Shown: positions 1 to 6,387 of the stretch, piece by piece | How the letters are laid out: each line of letters begins with the position of its first letter | Numbering within the stretch: position 1 is the stretch's first letter | NCBI GenBank assembly: GCA_023475715.1 | Contig: JAMCVO010000310.1 | Coordinates: 1 to 10,937 of the forward strand | DNA from: Actinomycetota bacterium | GTDB lineage: Bacteria > Actinomycetota > Humimicrobiia > Humimicrobiales > Humimicrobiaceae | Length of the DNA: 10,937 nucleotides | Direction: 5' to 3' | The notes under the pieces: model-generated | Told to the model about the DNA's origin: nothing | Seen by the model: only the letters and a program-made list of their open reading frames with translations | The model's database searches: none | Program-made: the position numbers and the translations under genes

Positions 1-295
1 AAAAATAATTCAAGTTTTCATAAGCAGAAATTTTTTCATACATTCCGGGCGTTTCCGTAAGAAGGCCAATGATTGATCTTATGTATTCACCATCTTTTCG
101 GGAGTCATGATCATTTATTACAATATGCCCGCTTGTGGGCTGAATTAAAGTAGAAAGCATCCTTAAGGTTGTTGTTTTGCCTGCCCCGTTTGGTCCCAGA
201 AATCCAAAAATCTTACTTTCCTGGACATTGAAAGAAATATTATCAACTGCAATAATATTTCCGAATTTTTTTGTTAAATTTTCAACATGAATCAT
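1..295 (-). CDS. ABC transporter ATP-binding protein, N-terminal part (runs off the window)
   Basis: The minus strand reads an open frame of 98 codons from ATG at 295-293 to the window edge. The protein begins MIHVENLTKKFG, the usual opening of an ABC ATPase. A Walker A motif, GPNGAGKT, sits at residues 34-41. The Q-loop region around residues 77-86 reads GLLTETPGMY, so glutamate 81 stands where most ABC ATPases have glutamine. This variant is known in NatA/CcmA-type exporter ATPases. The signature, Walker B and H-loop lie beyond the window, so substrate and full length cannot be judged. It should work at the cytoplasmic face of a membrane with a permease encoded further left. No SD precedes the ATG, and a strong promoter-like sequence ends 8 bases upstream, so the mRNA may be leaderless. 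Confidence 0.93.
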   Translation of the reverse strand, partial: MIHVENLTKKFGNIIAVDNISFNVQESKIFGFLGPNGAGKTTTLRMLSTLIQPTSGHIVINDHDSRKDGEYIRSIIGLLTETPGMYEKISAYENLNYF

Positions 296-303
296 AACGG
301 AGT

Positions 304-332
304 ATTATATTAAATATTTGCTATTTTTTCAA
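304..332 (-). promoter_or_regulatory. Promoter of the ABC ATPase gene
   Basis: On the minus strand, TTGAAA (332-327) is followed after exactly 17 bases by TATAAT (309-304), a near-consensus sigma-70-type promoter. The expected transcription start is about 297-295, at or within two bases of the ATG. No SD-like sequence lies upstream of that ATG, so the transcript would be leaderless. The region is very AT-rich, which raises the chance of a random match. Confidence 0.6.
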
Positions 333-405
333 AAAAATAAAAATAGTATATTATTATTAAAACATTTTTTCTTTAAGAATTTTATAAGTTTTAGTTTAAT
401 TAGAT

Positions 406-411
406 TATATT
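406..411 (+). promoter_or_regulatory. Possible -10 element of pabB
   Basis: TATATT ends 8 bases before the pabB ATG at 419. This is the spacing expected when transcription starts on the start codon itself. There is no purine-rich SD between it and the ATG, and no good -35 element 16-18 bases upstream. It is supported mainly by position, and AT-richness makes it weak. Confidence 0.33.
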
Positions 412-418
412 TTTTGAT

Positions 419-2047
419 ATGGATATTATTTCAACAATAATACCAATTAAAATCGATATTTTACCTGAAAATCTGGTTTATCTTTTAAACTCAACAGGAA
501 GATATGGCTACATATGCTTTTTTGATTCAAGCCTGGTTCCGGATAAATATTCAAAATTTTCTTATGTTTGCTGGAAACCCAGGTTTATCATAAAAAGCTA
601 TGAGAAAAAGAGTACATTTTTAAACTGCTTGTCAGGAAAACAGCAAACTTTTAATATTAATCCCTTGTTATTTTTAAAAGAAATCTCAAATGCATCAATT
701 GCTCAAAATAATATAATTTATCATTTTGCTTCAGAAAATGATTCTGCCAATACTGAAAAAAGCAATCTGCCGGATTTTATAGGAGGGCTTGCAGGATATA
801 TCTCATACGATCTGAAAAATTACACTGAGAAGTTACCGCAGAAGGCCAGAGATGATATTCTCCTACCCTTATATATAATGGCATACTACGATAACTTAAT
901 GGCTTATGATATTGATAATAAAAAATGGTTTTTTATAAAAAATTTTGTAGCCAATCATAAAGAAATGAGCAAAACAAGCGGATCGGTTCCAGATTATTTC
1001 CGTGATTGCTTCCAAGACAGCATAAATTTAATTTACAAGGGTATCAGCGATTATGAAATTACTAAAATTATTAATAAAGAAAAAATAAAATTAATTAATG
1101 AAATAAAAGAAAGTGCTTGCAGATTTGAAGAAGAAATAAATTCGGAGAAGATAAAAAGCAAGATAGTGCAGGACTGTATTAAGAAAGAAATCAAAGAAGT
1201 TGTCTTTGATTCAAATTTTACCAAAACCAATTACCTGGAAGTTGCAAAAAAAGCAAAAGAGTATATTCATAATGGTGATATTTATCAGGTAAATATCACT
1301 CAAAGGTTTAAATGTATCCTGGATGTCGATCCTTATAATTTATACTACATATTAAGACAAATAAATGCGGCTCCTTTCTCAGCATTCCTGAGTTTCCCTG
1401 AAGTCAAAATAGGCAGCTCTTCTCCTGAAAGGTTTTTGTTTTTAAGAAATGGTTTTATCCAAACCAGGCCTATTAAAGGCACGAGACCCCGGGGGAGTAA
1501 TGAAAGCGAAGATATAAAATATATGACTGAGCTGCAAAATAGTATTAAAGACCATGCTGAACTGAATATGATAGTTGACCTTGAGCGCAACGATCTTGGA
1601 AAATTTTGCCAGTATGGCACTGTAAATGTAAAAGAGCACGCCATTATTGAGAAGTATGCCCGGGTTTTTCACCTTGTATCAACTGTTACCGGAAAAGTTA
1701 AAAAAGGTTATGATTTTGCTGACATAATTAAATCGATGTTTCCCGGAGGATCAATTACCGGCGCACCAAAAATACGGGCGATGCAGATCATAGATGAGCT
1801 TGAGCCCACAACAAGAAGCATTTACACCGGAATAATAGGATATGCAGGCATAAATGGAACAATGGATTTCAATATAGTCATAAGAACTTTTATAATAAAA
1901 GACAGGGAGCTTTATTATAATGTTGGCGGCGGTATTGTAGAAGATTCAAATCCTGAAGATGAATACCAGGAAACCCTTGATAAGGGAAAGGCACTTCAGG
2001 AAGCTTTGAGGTTTTTTGAGTTAAAGAATCTTTTAAATATAAGCTGA
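419..2047 (+). CDS. pabB: Aminodeoxychorismate synthase component I (PabB)
   Basis: This 542-residue chorismate-binding enzyme should convert chorismate plus ammonia to 4-amino-4-deoxychorismate in p-aminobenzoate and folate synthesis. Family motifs seen are NGDIYQVN (285-292), SPERF (335-339), PIKGTRPRG (351-359), DLERNDLG (387-394), FPGGSITGAPK (441-451) and GGGIVEDSNPEDEYQET (503-519). Lysine 353 in PIKGT is the key call: PabB enzymes have this catalytic lysine, whereas anthranilate synthase TrpE normally has alanine (PIAGT). The downstream pabC supports this. There is no fused glutaminase, so PabA, or a shared TrpG, must be encoded elsewhere. The protein is longer than typical stand-alone PabB, mostly because of a Lys/Glu-rich segment at about 195-265 between the N-terminal and catalytic domains. 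ATG 419 is the first start after an in-frame stop at 401-403, and no SD precedes it. Confidence 0.92.
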   Translation: MDIISTIIPIKIDILPENLVYLLNSTGRYGYICFFDSSLVPDKYSKFSYVCWKPRFIIKSYEKKSTFLNCLSGKQQTFNINPLLFLKEISNASIAQNNIIYHFASENDSANTEKSNLPDFIGGLAGYISYDLKNYTEKLPQKARDDILLPLYIMAYYDNLMAYDIDNKKWFFIKNFVANHKEMSKTSGSVPDYFRDCFQDSINLIYKGISDYEITKIINKEKIKLINEIKESACRFEEEINSEKIKSKIVQDCIKKEIKEVVFDSNFTKTNYLEVAKKAKEYIHNGDIYQVNITQRFKCILDVDPYNLYYILRQINAAPFSAFLSFPEVKIGSSSPERFLFLRNGFIQTRPIKGTRPRGSNESEDIKYMTELQNSIKDHAELNMIVDLERNDLGKFCQYGTVNVKEHAIIEKYARVFHLVSTVTGKVKKGYDFADIIKSMFPGGSITGAPKIRAMQIIDELEPTTRSIYTGIIGYAGINGTMDFNIVIRTFIIKDRELYYNVGGGIVEDSNPEDEYQETLDKGKALQEALRFFELKNLLNIS

Positions 2048-2067
2048 TAAAACTCCGGGAGGCTTTG

Positions 2068-2076
2068 TGCTATAAT
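2068..2076 (+). promoter_or_regulatory. Possible extended -10 promoter for pabC
   Basis: TGCTATAAT matches the extended -10 form TGnTATAAT exactly. It lies in the 55-base gap between pabB and pabC. The -35 position (TAAAAC, 2048-2053) is poor, which an extended -10 can tolerate. A start near 2083 would give a leader of about 20 bases before TTG 2103. pabC may therefore be transcribed independently as well as by read-through from pabB. Confidence 0.4.
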
Positions 2077-2102
2077 TTTAGCTAATATTATTACAAAAGT
2101 GT

Positions 2103-2984
2103 TTGCATGACCCAATGTTTAACAATACCTTTATCAATGGTAAATTTATATTCAGCAGCAGTGCCAGGATTTCTATAGATGATGTCGGGTTCCTGTATGG
2201 TGACGGGGTATTTGAGACTCTAAGAGGTTATAAAGGAAAGCTCTTTAAGCTGGAAGAACATATCAGCAGGCTATTCTCTTCTCTTAAACAATTAAAGTAT
2301 AACCCACACTTTGATAAAAAATATATTAAATCTGCTGTATATAAATTACTATCCCAAAATAGCCTTTTGCAACATGACGCATATATAAAAATAATAGTCA
2401 CACGTAACAGATATGGTAATAGATTTCGTTATGACCTGCAAATTAAACCGAATTTAATAATAATTGCAAAAAAACTGGATCCCTATCCTGATGAGTATTA
2501 TAAAAATGGCATAAAAATTACTACTTCGGATTTGAAAAGAAGTGCAATTGGCAATGACCTTTACAGGTTCAAACTGCTAAACTATTTCGAAAATATATAT
2601 GTAAGAAATGAAGCTTACGGCAAACAGTCATTGGAAGGAATTTTTTTAACAAGAGACCGTTTGATCCTTGAAGGTTCCATGTCCAATATTTTTTATGTAA
2701 AAAACAGCAAAGTCATTACCCCTCCATTAACACAGAATATCCTGCCGGGTATTACAAGACAGGTTGTAATTAATTTATGCAGGAAAAATAATATAAAAGT
2801 CAGTGAAAGAAGAATCCATTATTTTGATATAATAAGAGCTGATGAAGTTTTTTTAACAAATTCTTTAATGGAAATAATACCTGTTAAAGAAATCGATATT
2901 TATAAGGTTGAAAATAAAATTCCAGGCTCTGTCACCCGCAAGTTAATGGAGCTGTATAAAAAAGAAACAGAAAATTCCTTATAG
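2103..2984 (+). CDS. pabC: Aminodeoxychorismate lyase (PabC), class IV PLP aminotransferase fold
   Basis: This 293-residue class IV pyridoxal-phosphate enzyme is predicted to cleave aminodeoxychorismate to p-aminobenzoate and pyruvate, completing the step begun by PabB. The N-terminal segment has the family pattern DVGFLYGDGVFETLR (27-41), then EEHISRL (51-57). Lysine 157 in RFKLLNYFEN is the expected PLP Schiff-base lysine. EGSMSNIFY (190-198) and LTNSLMEIIPV (251-261) fit the cofactor and substrate regions. Length suits the family. Branched-chain aminotransferase (IlvE) and D-amino-acid aminotransferase share the fold and cannot be excluded from motifs alone; position directly after pabB decides the call. 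The start is either TTG 2103, used here, or ATG 2115, four codons later. Neither has a clear SD; the GGGAGG at 2057-2062 is too far upstream to serve either. Confidence 0.87.
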   Translation: MHDPMFNNTFINGKFIFSSSARISIDDVGFLYGDGVFETLRGYKGKLFKLEEHISRLFSSLKQLKYNPHFDKKYIKSAVYKLLSQNSLLQHDAYIKIIVTRNRYGNRFRYDLQIKPNLIIIAKKLDPYPDEYYKNGIKITTSDLKRSAIGNDLYRFKLLNYFENIYVRNEAYGKQSLEGIFLTRDRLILEGSMSNIFYVKNSKVITPPLTQNILPGITRQVVINLCRKNNIKVSERRIHYFDIIRADEVFLTNSLMEIIPVKEIDIYKVENKIPGSVTRKLMELYKKETENSL

Positions 2985-3034
2985 CAATTGATAACATAAA
3001 CTATATAATATAAAAAGGTTCATTAAGTCTAAAT

Positions 3035-3048
3035 ATCATATTTATGAT
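3035..3048 (+). repeat. 14-bp dyad (possible operator) upstream of the nitroreductase gene
   Basis: ATCATA and TATGAT form a perfect inverted repeat around a TT centre, 60 bases upstream of the nitroreductase start, in a 124-base gap. The size and position suit a dimeric transcription factor. I do not recognise the family: it does not match the Fur, PerR or LexA consensus. AT-richness makes chance dyads common. Confidence 0.3.
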
Positions 3049-3094
3049 TACCGTAAAAATTATTTCTTAAGATGGACAGGGCAACTCTATAAAT

Positions 3095-3099
3095 GGGAG
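3095..3099 (+). promoter_or_regulatory. Ribosome binding site that fixes a TTG start
   Basis: GGGAG lies 9 bases before TTG 3109 and 30 bases before the first in-frame ATG (3130). It therefore favours the TTG, giving a seven-residue N-terminal extension ahead of the MEIITNRRSIR sequence. Confidence 0.6.
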
Positions 3100-3108
3100 C
3101 GTATGTAG

Positions 3109-3648
3109 TTGAGAAAATTTAATTGTCTCATGGAAATAATTACAAATAGGAGAAGCATCAGATCATATAAATCTGACAAAGTAGAAGATGATAAACTGGA
3201 TTATATATTAGAAGCCTTCAGAAAGGCACCATCAGCAAAAAATCTTCAGCCCTGGAAACTTGTCGTTGTAAAGGGAAAGCAAAAAAAAGGAGATCTTTCG
3301 ATTGCGTGTAACAATCAGTCATTCATTTCGGAAGCCCCCATTATAATAGCTGCCTGTGCAAAGGAAGAAGAAGCATATGGAGTTATGGGAGGCTATATGA
3401 ACAGTTTTCCAATTGATGTTGCAATTGCAATGGAGCATCTTATTTTGGCAGCAACGGAACTGGGACTTGGGACCTGCTGGATCGGATCCTTTAAAGAAAA
3501 TCTTGTAAAAGGAATACTGGGAATACCGGAAAGCGTAAGAGTTGTTGCGCTTACTCCTGTTGGATATCCTGCTTCTACGGTTGACCCATCTAAAAGGGGA
3601 AGGAAATCTTTGTCAGAAGTAGTTTGCTATGAAAAATATGTAGACTAA
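3109..3648 (+). CDS. Nitroreductase family protein (FMN-dependent NAD(P)H oxidoreductase)
   Basis: This 179-residue protein of the nitroreductase fold should bind FMN and use NAD(P)H to reduce nitro compounds, quinones or flavins. Such proteins usually act as cytoplasmic homodimers. Seen in the sequence are RRSIRSYK (14-21), the usual FMN-phosphate arginine motif; APSAKNLQPW (40-49); GLGTCWIGSF (119-128); PVGYPA (150-155); and a closing RGRKSLSEVV (163-172). This is the short single-domain type common in anaerobes, and length is normal for it. The physiological substrate cannot be read from sequence. The TTG start is chosen because GGGAG lies 9 bases upstream; ATG 3130 is the alternative. The next gene begins 7 bases after the stop codon, so the two are probably cotranscribed although no functional link is obvious. 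Confidence 0.88.
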   Translation: MRKFNCLMEIITNRRSIRSYKSDKVEDDKLDYILEAFRKAPSAKNLQPWKLVVVKGKQKKGDLSIACNNQSFISEAPIIIAACAKEEEAYGVMGGYMNSFPIDVAIAMEHLILAATELGLGTCWIGSFKENLVKGILGIPESVRVVALTPVGYPASTVDPSKRGRKSLSEVVCYEKYVD

Positions 3649-3655
3649 GCCTGAT

Positions 3656-6253
3656 ATGGAAATTATTGTAACTCATGTAAGCTCCGATTTTGATTCTTTT
3701 GCCGGCATGATAGCTGCAAGTAAGATATATCCTGATGCAAAAATAGTATTGCCAACTTCTATTAATCAAAACGTAAGAAAATTTTTAGCCTTATACGAAG
3801 ACTCTCTGCCTGTATTTCTGGAACCTGCAGATATTGACTTAAAAAACGTAAAAAAAATCATAATGATTGATACAAGGATACCGGGGAGACTTGGACGAGT
3901 CAAAGAATTAATTGAAACAAAAAAAGTTGAAATAATAATATATGACCATCACAGGAAATCCAGGGAAGATATCAGTTACGGGCTTGATTATTCTGAAGAA
4001 ATAGGTGCCACTACTTCCATACTTGTGGATATAATTAAAAAAAGAAAAATCACAATTACGCCACTTGAAGCTACTTTATTTGCACTTGGCATTTACGAAG
4101 ATACCGGATCATTTACGTATCCCGCTACCAACCAGAAAGATTTTAATGTTTCATCATATCTTTTAAAAAATGGAGCGGATTTATTTGTCATATCGAAATT
4201 TTTAAATCTGTCACTTTCAGATGAGCAGCACAAATTGCTTGAAAAACTAATATCCAACTGCAGGAAATTAAAAATAAACGAAAAAGAAATAATAATATCC
4301 TATGCTGTTACTGATAAGTTTATTGAAGGTCTTTCAGTTCTTACCAGGAAACTTGCACAGGTTGAAGATATTGCTATAGTATTTTGCTGGGTAAAAATGA
4401 AAGAAAAGACATATATTGTGGCAAGAAGCGATGATTCGGATGTTGATGTATCCAGGATACTAATGGCAGTCGGAGGCGGCGGACATCCTCAGGCTTCGTC
4501 TGGCATTACCAAGGATTTAAGTTTTAGTGAAATTGAGAGCAAAATAATTTCTTCGCTGCAAAAATATATAAAACAGCCCGTAACTGCAAAAGACATAATG
4601 TCCTATCCTATAAGGGTAATAAATGAGGAAGAAAGTATTTATAAGGTAAATGAGATTTTAAAGAAGTACGGCCATTCGGGAATACCAATTGTTGATGACG
4701 GTGGAAATCTTGTCGGGATCATTACCCGAAAAGATATAGATAAAGCCATAAAGCACGGTCTTTCACATGCTCCTGTAAAGGGGTTCAAATCGCATGGAAT
4801 AATTACTGCAAATCTTAATACAACGATAGATGAAATCCAGAATCTAATGATAGAGAATGGAATAGGCAGGATACCGATAATCAATAAGAGTAAAATTGTC
4901 GGGATAGTTACCAGAAAAGATATATTAAGGTATCTGCATGGCCTTGCTTTCCTGAAATATCCTTTCAGACAACAGAATTATAAAAGATTATTCAGCCTGT
5001 TTCCAAAGGATATTCAAAATATTTTTGAAGCAGTTTCCAGCACTGCAAGGGAACTTAAGTATAGAGCTTATCTTGTAGGAGGAATGGTACGGGATCTGCT
5101 TTTAGGCAAGCAAAATTTTGATATCGATATTGTTGTGGAAGGAGATGGGATTATATTTGCCAGGAAGTTGAGCGAGATACTCAGTGCGCGTATTGACAGT
5201 TATGAAAAATTTAAAACCGCAGTCCTTATTTTAAAAAATGGGCAGCACATCGATATAGCTTCAGCAAGAATCGAATATTATGAAAAGCCGGCTGCACTTC
5301 CGGATGTTGAAATGGGAAGCATTAAACAGGACCTGGCTAGAAGAGATTTTACAATAAATACTCTGGTTTTATCCTTAAATAAAGATGATCTGGGTTCAAT
5401 TCTTGATTTCTTTGGCGGCCGTAAAGATATTGCTGCAAAAAAAATTAAAGTACTGCATAAATTAAGCTTCATAGAAGATCCTACAAGGATTTTTAGGGCA
5501 GTACGGTTTGAGCAGAGGCTTGGTTTCAAAATGGACAGCCAAACCGAAAAGTTAGCAATTTCTGCAATTGAAATGAACATTGTTTCCAAACTTATAGGAA
5601 TTAGAATAAGAGATGAGCTTGTTTTGATCTTAAATGAAGAAAAATCATGGGAAGCTTTAAGAAGGCTGTATGAGCTTGATGCATTGAAAAAAATTGGTAT
5701 AAAGAGGGATATTACCAGTGAATTTATTTATTATATTGAAAAAGTCCTGAAGAAATGCCCGAGTTTGGAAGTTTTACTTGGAAAAAGAATTGAAAAATGG
5801 CGGCTGATAATTGCAGCAATATTTATGGGGAGCAATACAAATTCTGTAAAACAATGGTGCCATGAAATGAAAATTAAGAACAAAGACTCTTCAATCATAA
5901 TTGGAACTATTAAAAAGTTTAAAAATGCTAGAAAAGACCTTGGGGAAAAAATTACCAGTAATTCAAAATTATTTAGGCTGGTACATAATTTACCGAACGA
6001 GCTTTTAGCTATAATTGCCAGCGAAAGCGGTGTTTATAACAATAATATTGAAAGATATTTAAAAAAACTTTCCAATATCAGATTGGAAATTACCGGAGAA
6101 AACTTAAAAAATTTAGGATACAGGCCCTCAAAAGAATTTAAAATAGTCCTGGAAAAGCTGCTGGAGCTCAAACTGGATGGTAAACTGAAAACCAGAGAAG
6201 ACGAGATAGAAAGTGCAAAGGAAATGCTAACCTTGCTGAGTAATGCAATTTGA
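3656..6253 (+). CDS. tRNA CCA-end nucleotidyltransferase fused to DHH phosphoesterase and CBS domains
   Basis: This 865-residue multidomain protein has three parts. First, a DHH/DHHA1 phosphoesterase at about 1-305, with DFD (11-13), D72, DHH (97-99), D149 in YEDTG and the DHHA1 loop GGGGHPQASSG (273-283); the expected metal ligands are present, so it may be active. Second, a pair of CBS domains at about 308-428, likely adenine-nucleotide sensors. Third, a class II tRNA nucleotidyltransferase at about 450-865, with GGMVRD (475-480), catalytic DID (489-491), RRDFTIN (562-568), DFFGGRKDI (584-592) and EDPTR (607-611), the nucleotide-selecting motif. It should build or repair tRNA 3' ends. This architecture is known in several bacterial phyla. 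Because Aquifex splits CC- and A-adding activities between two enzymes, exact specificity is open. No SD is seen; translation may be coupled to the nitroreductase stop. Confidence 0.93.
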   Translation: MEIIVTHVSSDFDSFAGMIAASKIYPDAKIVLPTSINQNVRKFLALYEDSLPVFLEPADIDLKNVKKIIMIDTRIPGRLGRVKELIETKKVEIIIYDHHRKSREDISYGLDYSEEIGATTSILVDIIKKRKITITPLEATLFALGIYEDTGSFTYPATNQKDFNVSSYLLKNGADLFVISKFLNLSLSDEQHKLLEKLISNCRKLKINEKEIIISYAVTDKFIEGLSVLTRKLAQVEDIAIVFCWVKMKEKTYIVARSDDSDVDVSRILMAVGGGGHPQASSGITKDLSFSEIESKIISSLQKYIKQPVTAKDIMSYPIRVINEEESIYKVNEILKKYGHSGIPIVDDGGNLVGIITRKDIDKAIKHGLSHAPVKGFKSHGIITANLNTTIDEIQNLMIENGIGRIPIINKSKIVGIVTRKDILRYLHGLAFLKYPFRQQNYKRLFSLFPKDIQNIFEAVSSTARELKYRAYLVGGMVRDLLLGKQNFDIDIVVEGDGIIFARKLSEILSARIDSYEKFKTAVLILKNGQHIDIASARIEYYEKPAALPDVEMGSIKQDLARRDFTINTLVLSLNKDDLGSILDFFGGRKDIAAKKIKVLHKLSFIEDPTRIFRAVRFEQRLGFKMDSQTEKLAISAIEMNIVSKLIGIRIRDELVLILNEEKSWEALRRLYELDALKKIGIKRDITSEFIYYIEKVLKKCPSLEVLLGKRIEKWRLIIAAIFMGSNTNSVKQWCHEMKIKNKDSSIIIGTIKKFKNARKDLGEKITSNSKLFRLVHNLPNELLAIIASESGVYNNNIERYLKKLSNIRLEITGENLKNLGYRPSKEFKIVLEKLLELKLDGKLKTREDEIESAKEMLTLLSNAI

Positions 6254-6278
6254 CAACCATATGGCAGAATATTAAAAT
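6250..6278 (+). promoter_or_regulatory. Promoter of the transketolase gene
   Basis: A perfect -35 box TTGACA (6250-6255), overlapping the stop codon of the upstream gene, is followed after exactly 17 bases by TAAAAT (6273-6278), five of six -10 consensus bases. Transcription would begin near 6285 and give a leader of about 100 bases. A CCATATGG palindrome (6257-6264) lies in the spacer. This is among the best promoters in the window. Confidence 0.65.
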
Positions 6279-6306
6279 ATGGCCTGGTTATACCGGTAGG
6301 ACTTAA

Positions 6307-6322
6307 AATTTTTATAAAAATT
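6307..6322 (+). repeat. 16-bp AT-only palindrome in the transketolase leader
   Basis: AATTTTTATAAAAATT equals its own reverse complement. It lies between the predicted transcription start (about 6285) and the SD of the transketolase gene. It could be a protein site or a weak hairpin, but AT-only palindromes are frequent in such sequence. Confidence 0.25.
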
Positions 6323-6373
6323 AGCTTATGCAATAATTGAACATAAATAAATGAAGGTTTATGCCATTCTTAC

Positions 6374-6380
6374 AGGAGGT
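6374..6380 (+). promoter_or_regulatory. Strong ribosome binding site deciding the transketolase TTG start
   Basis: AGGAGGT, followed by G, is close to perfect anti-SD complementarity and ends 7 bases before TTG 6388. It is the best SD in the window and makes TTG the initiation codon with good confidence. The GTG at 6381 directly abuts it and is too close to be used. Confidence 0.85.
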
Positions 6381-6387
6381 GTGTTAG

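Noticed and set aside
1345..1672. Two overlapping minus-strand open frames inside pabB
   Set aside because: They lie opposite a gene whose motifs are intact throughout, have no family signature, and lack plausible starts. They are antisense shadows.
419..2047. Anthranilate synthase component I (TrpE)
   Set aside because: The PIKGT motif with lysine 353, rather than PIAGT, and the adjacent pabC favour PabB.
2057..2062. GGGAGG as the SD of pabC
   Set aside because: It lies 40 bases before TTG 2103 and 52 before ATG 2115, and upstream of the probable -10 box, so it cannot act as a normal ribosome binding site.
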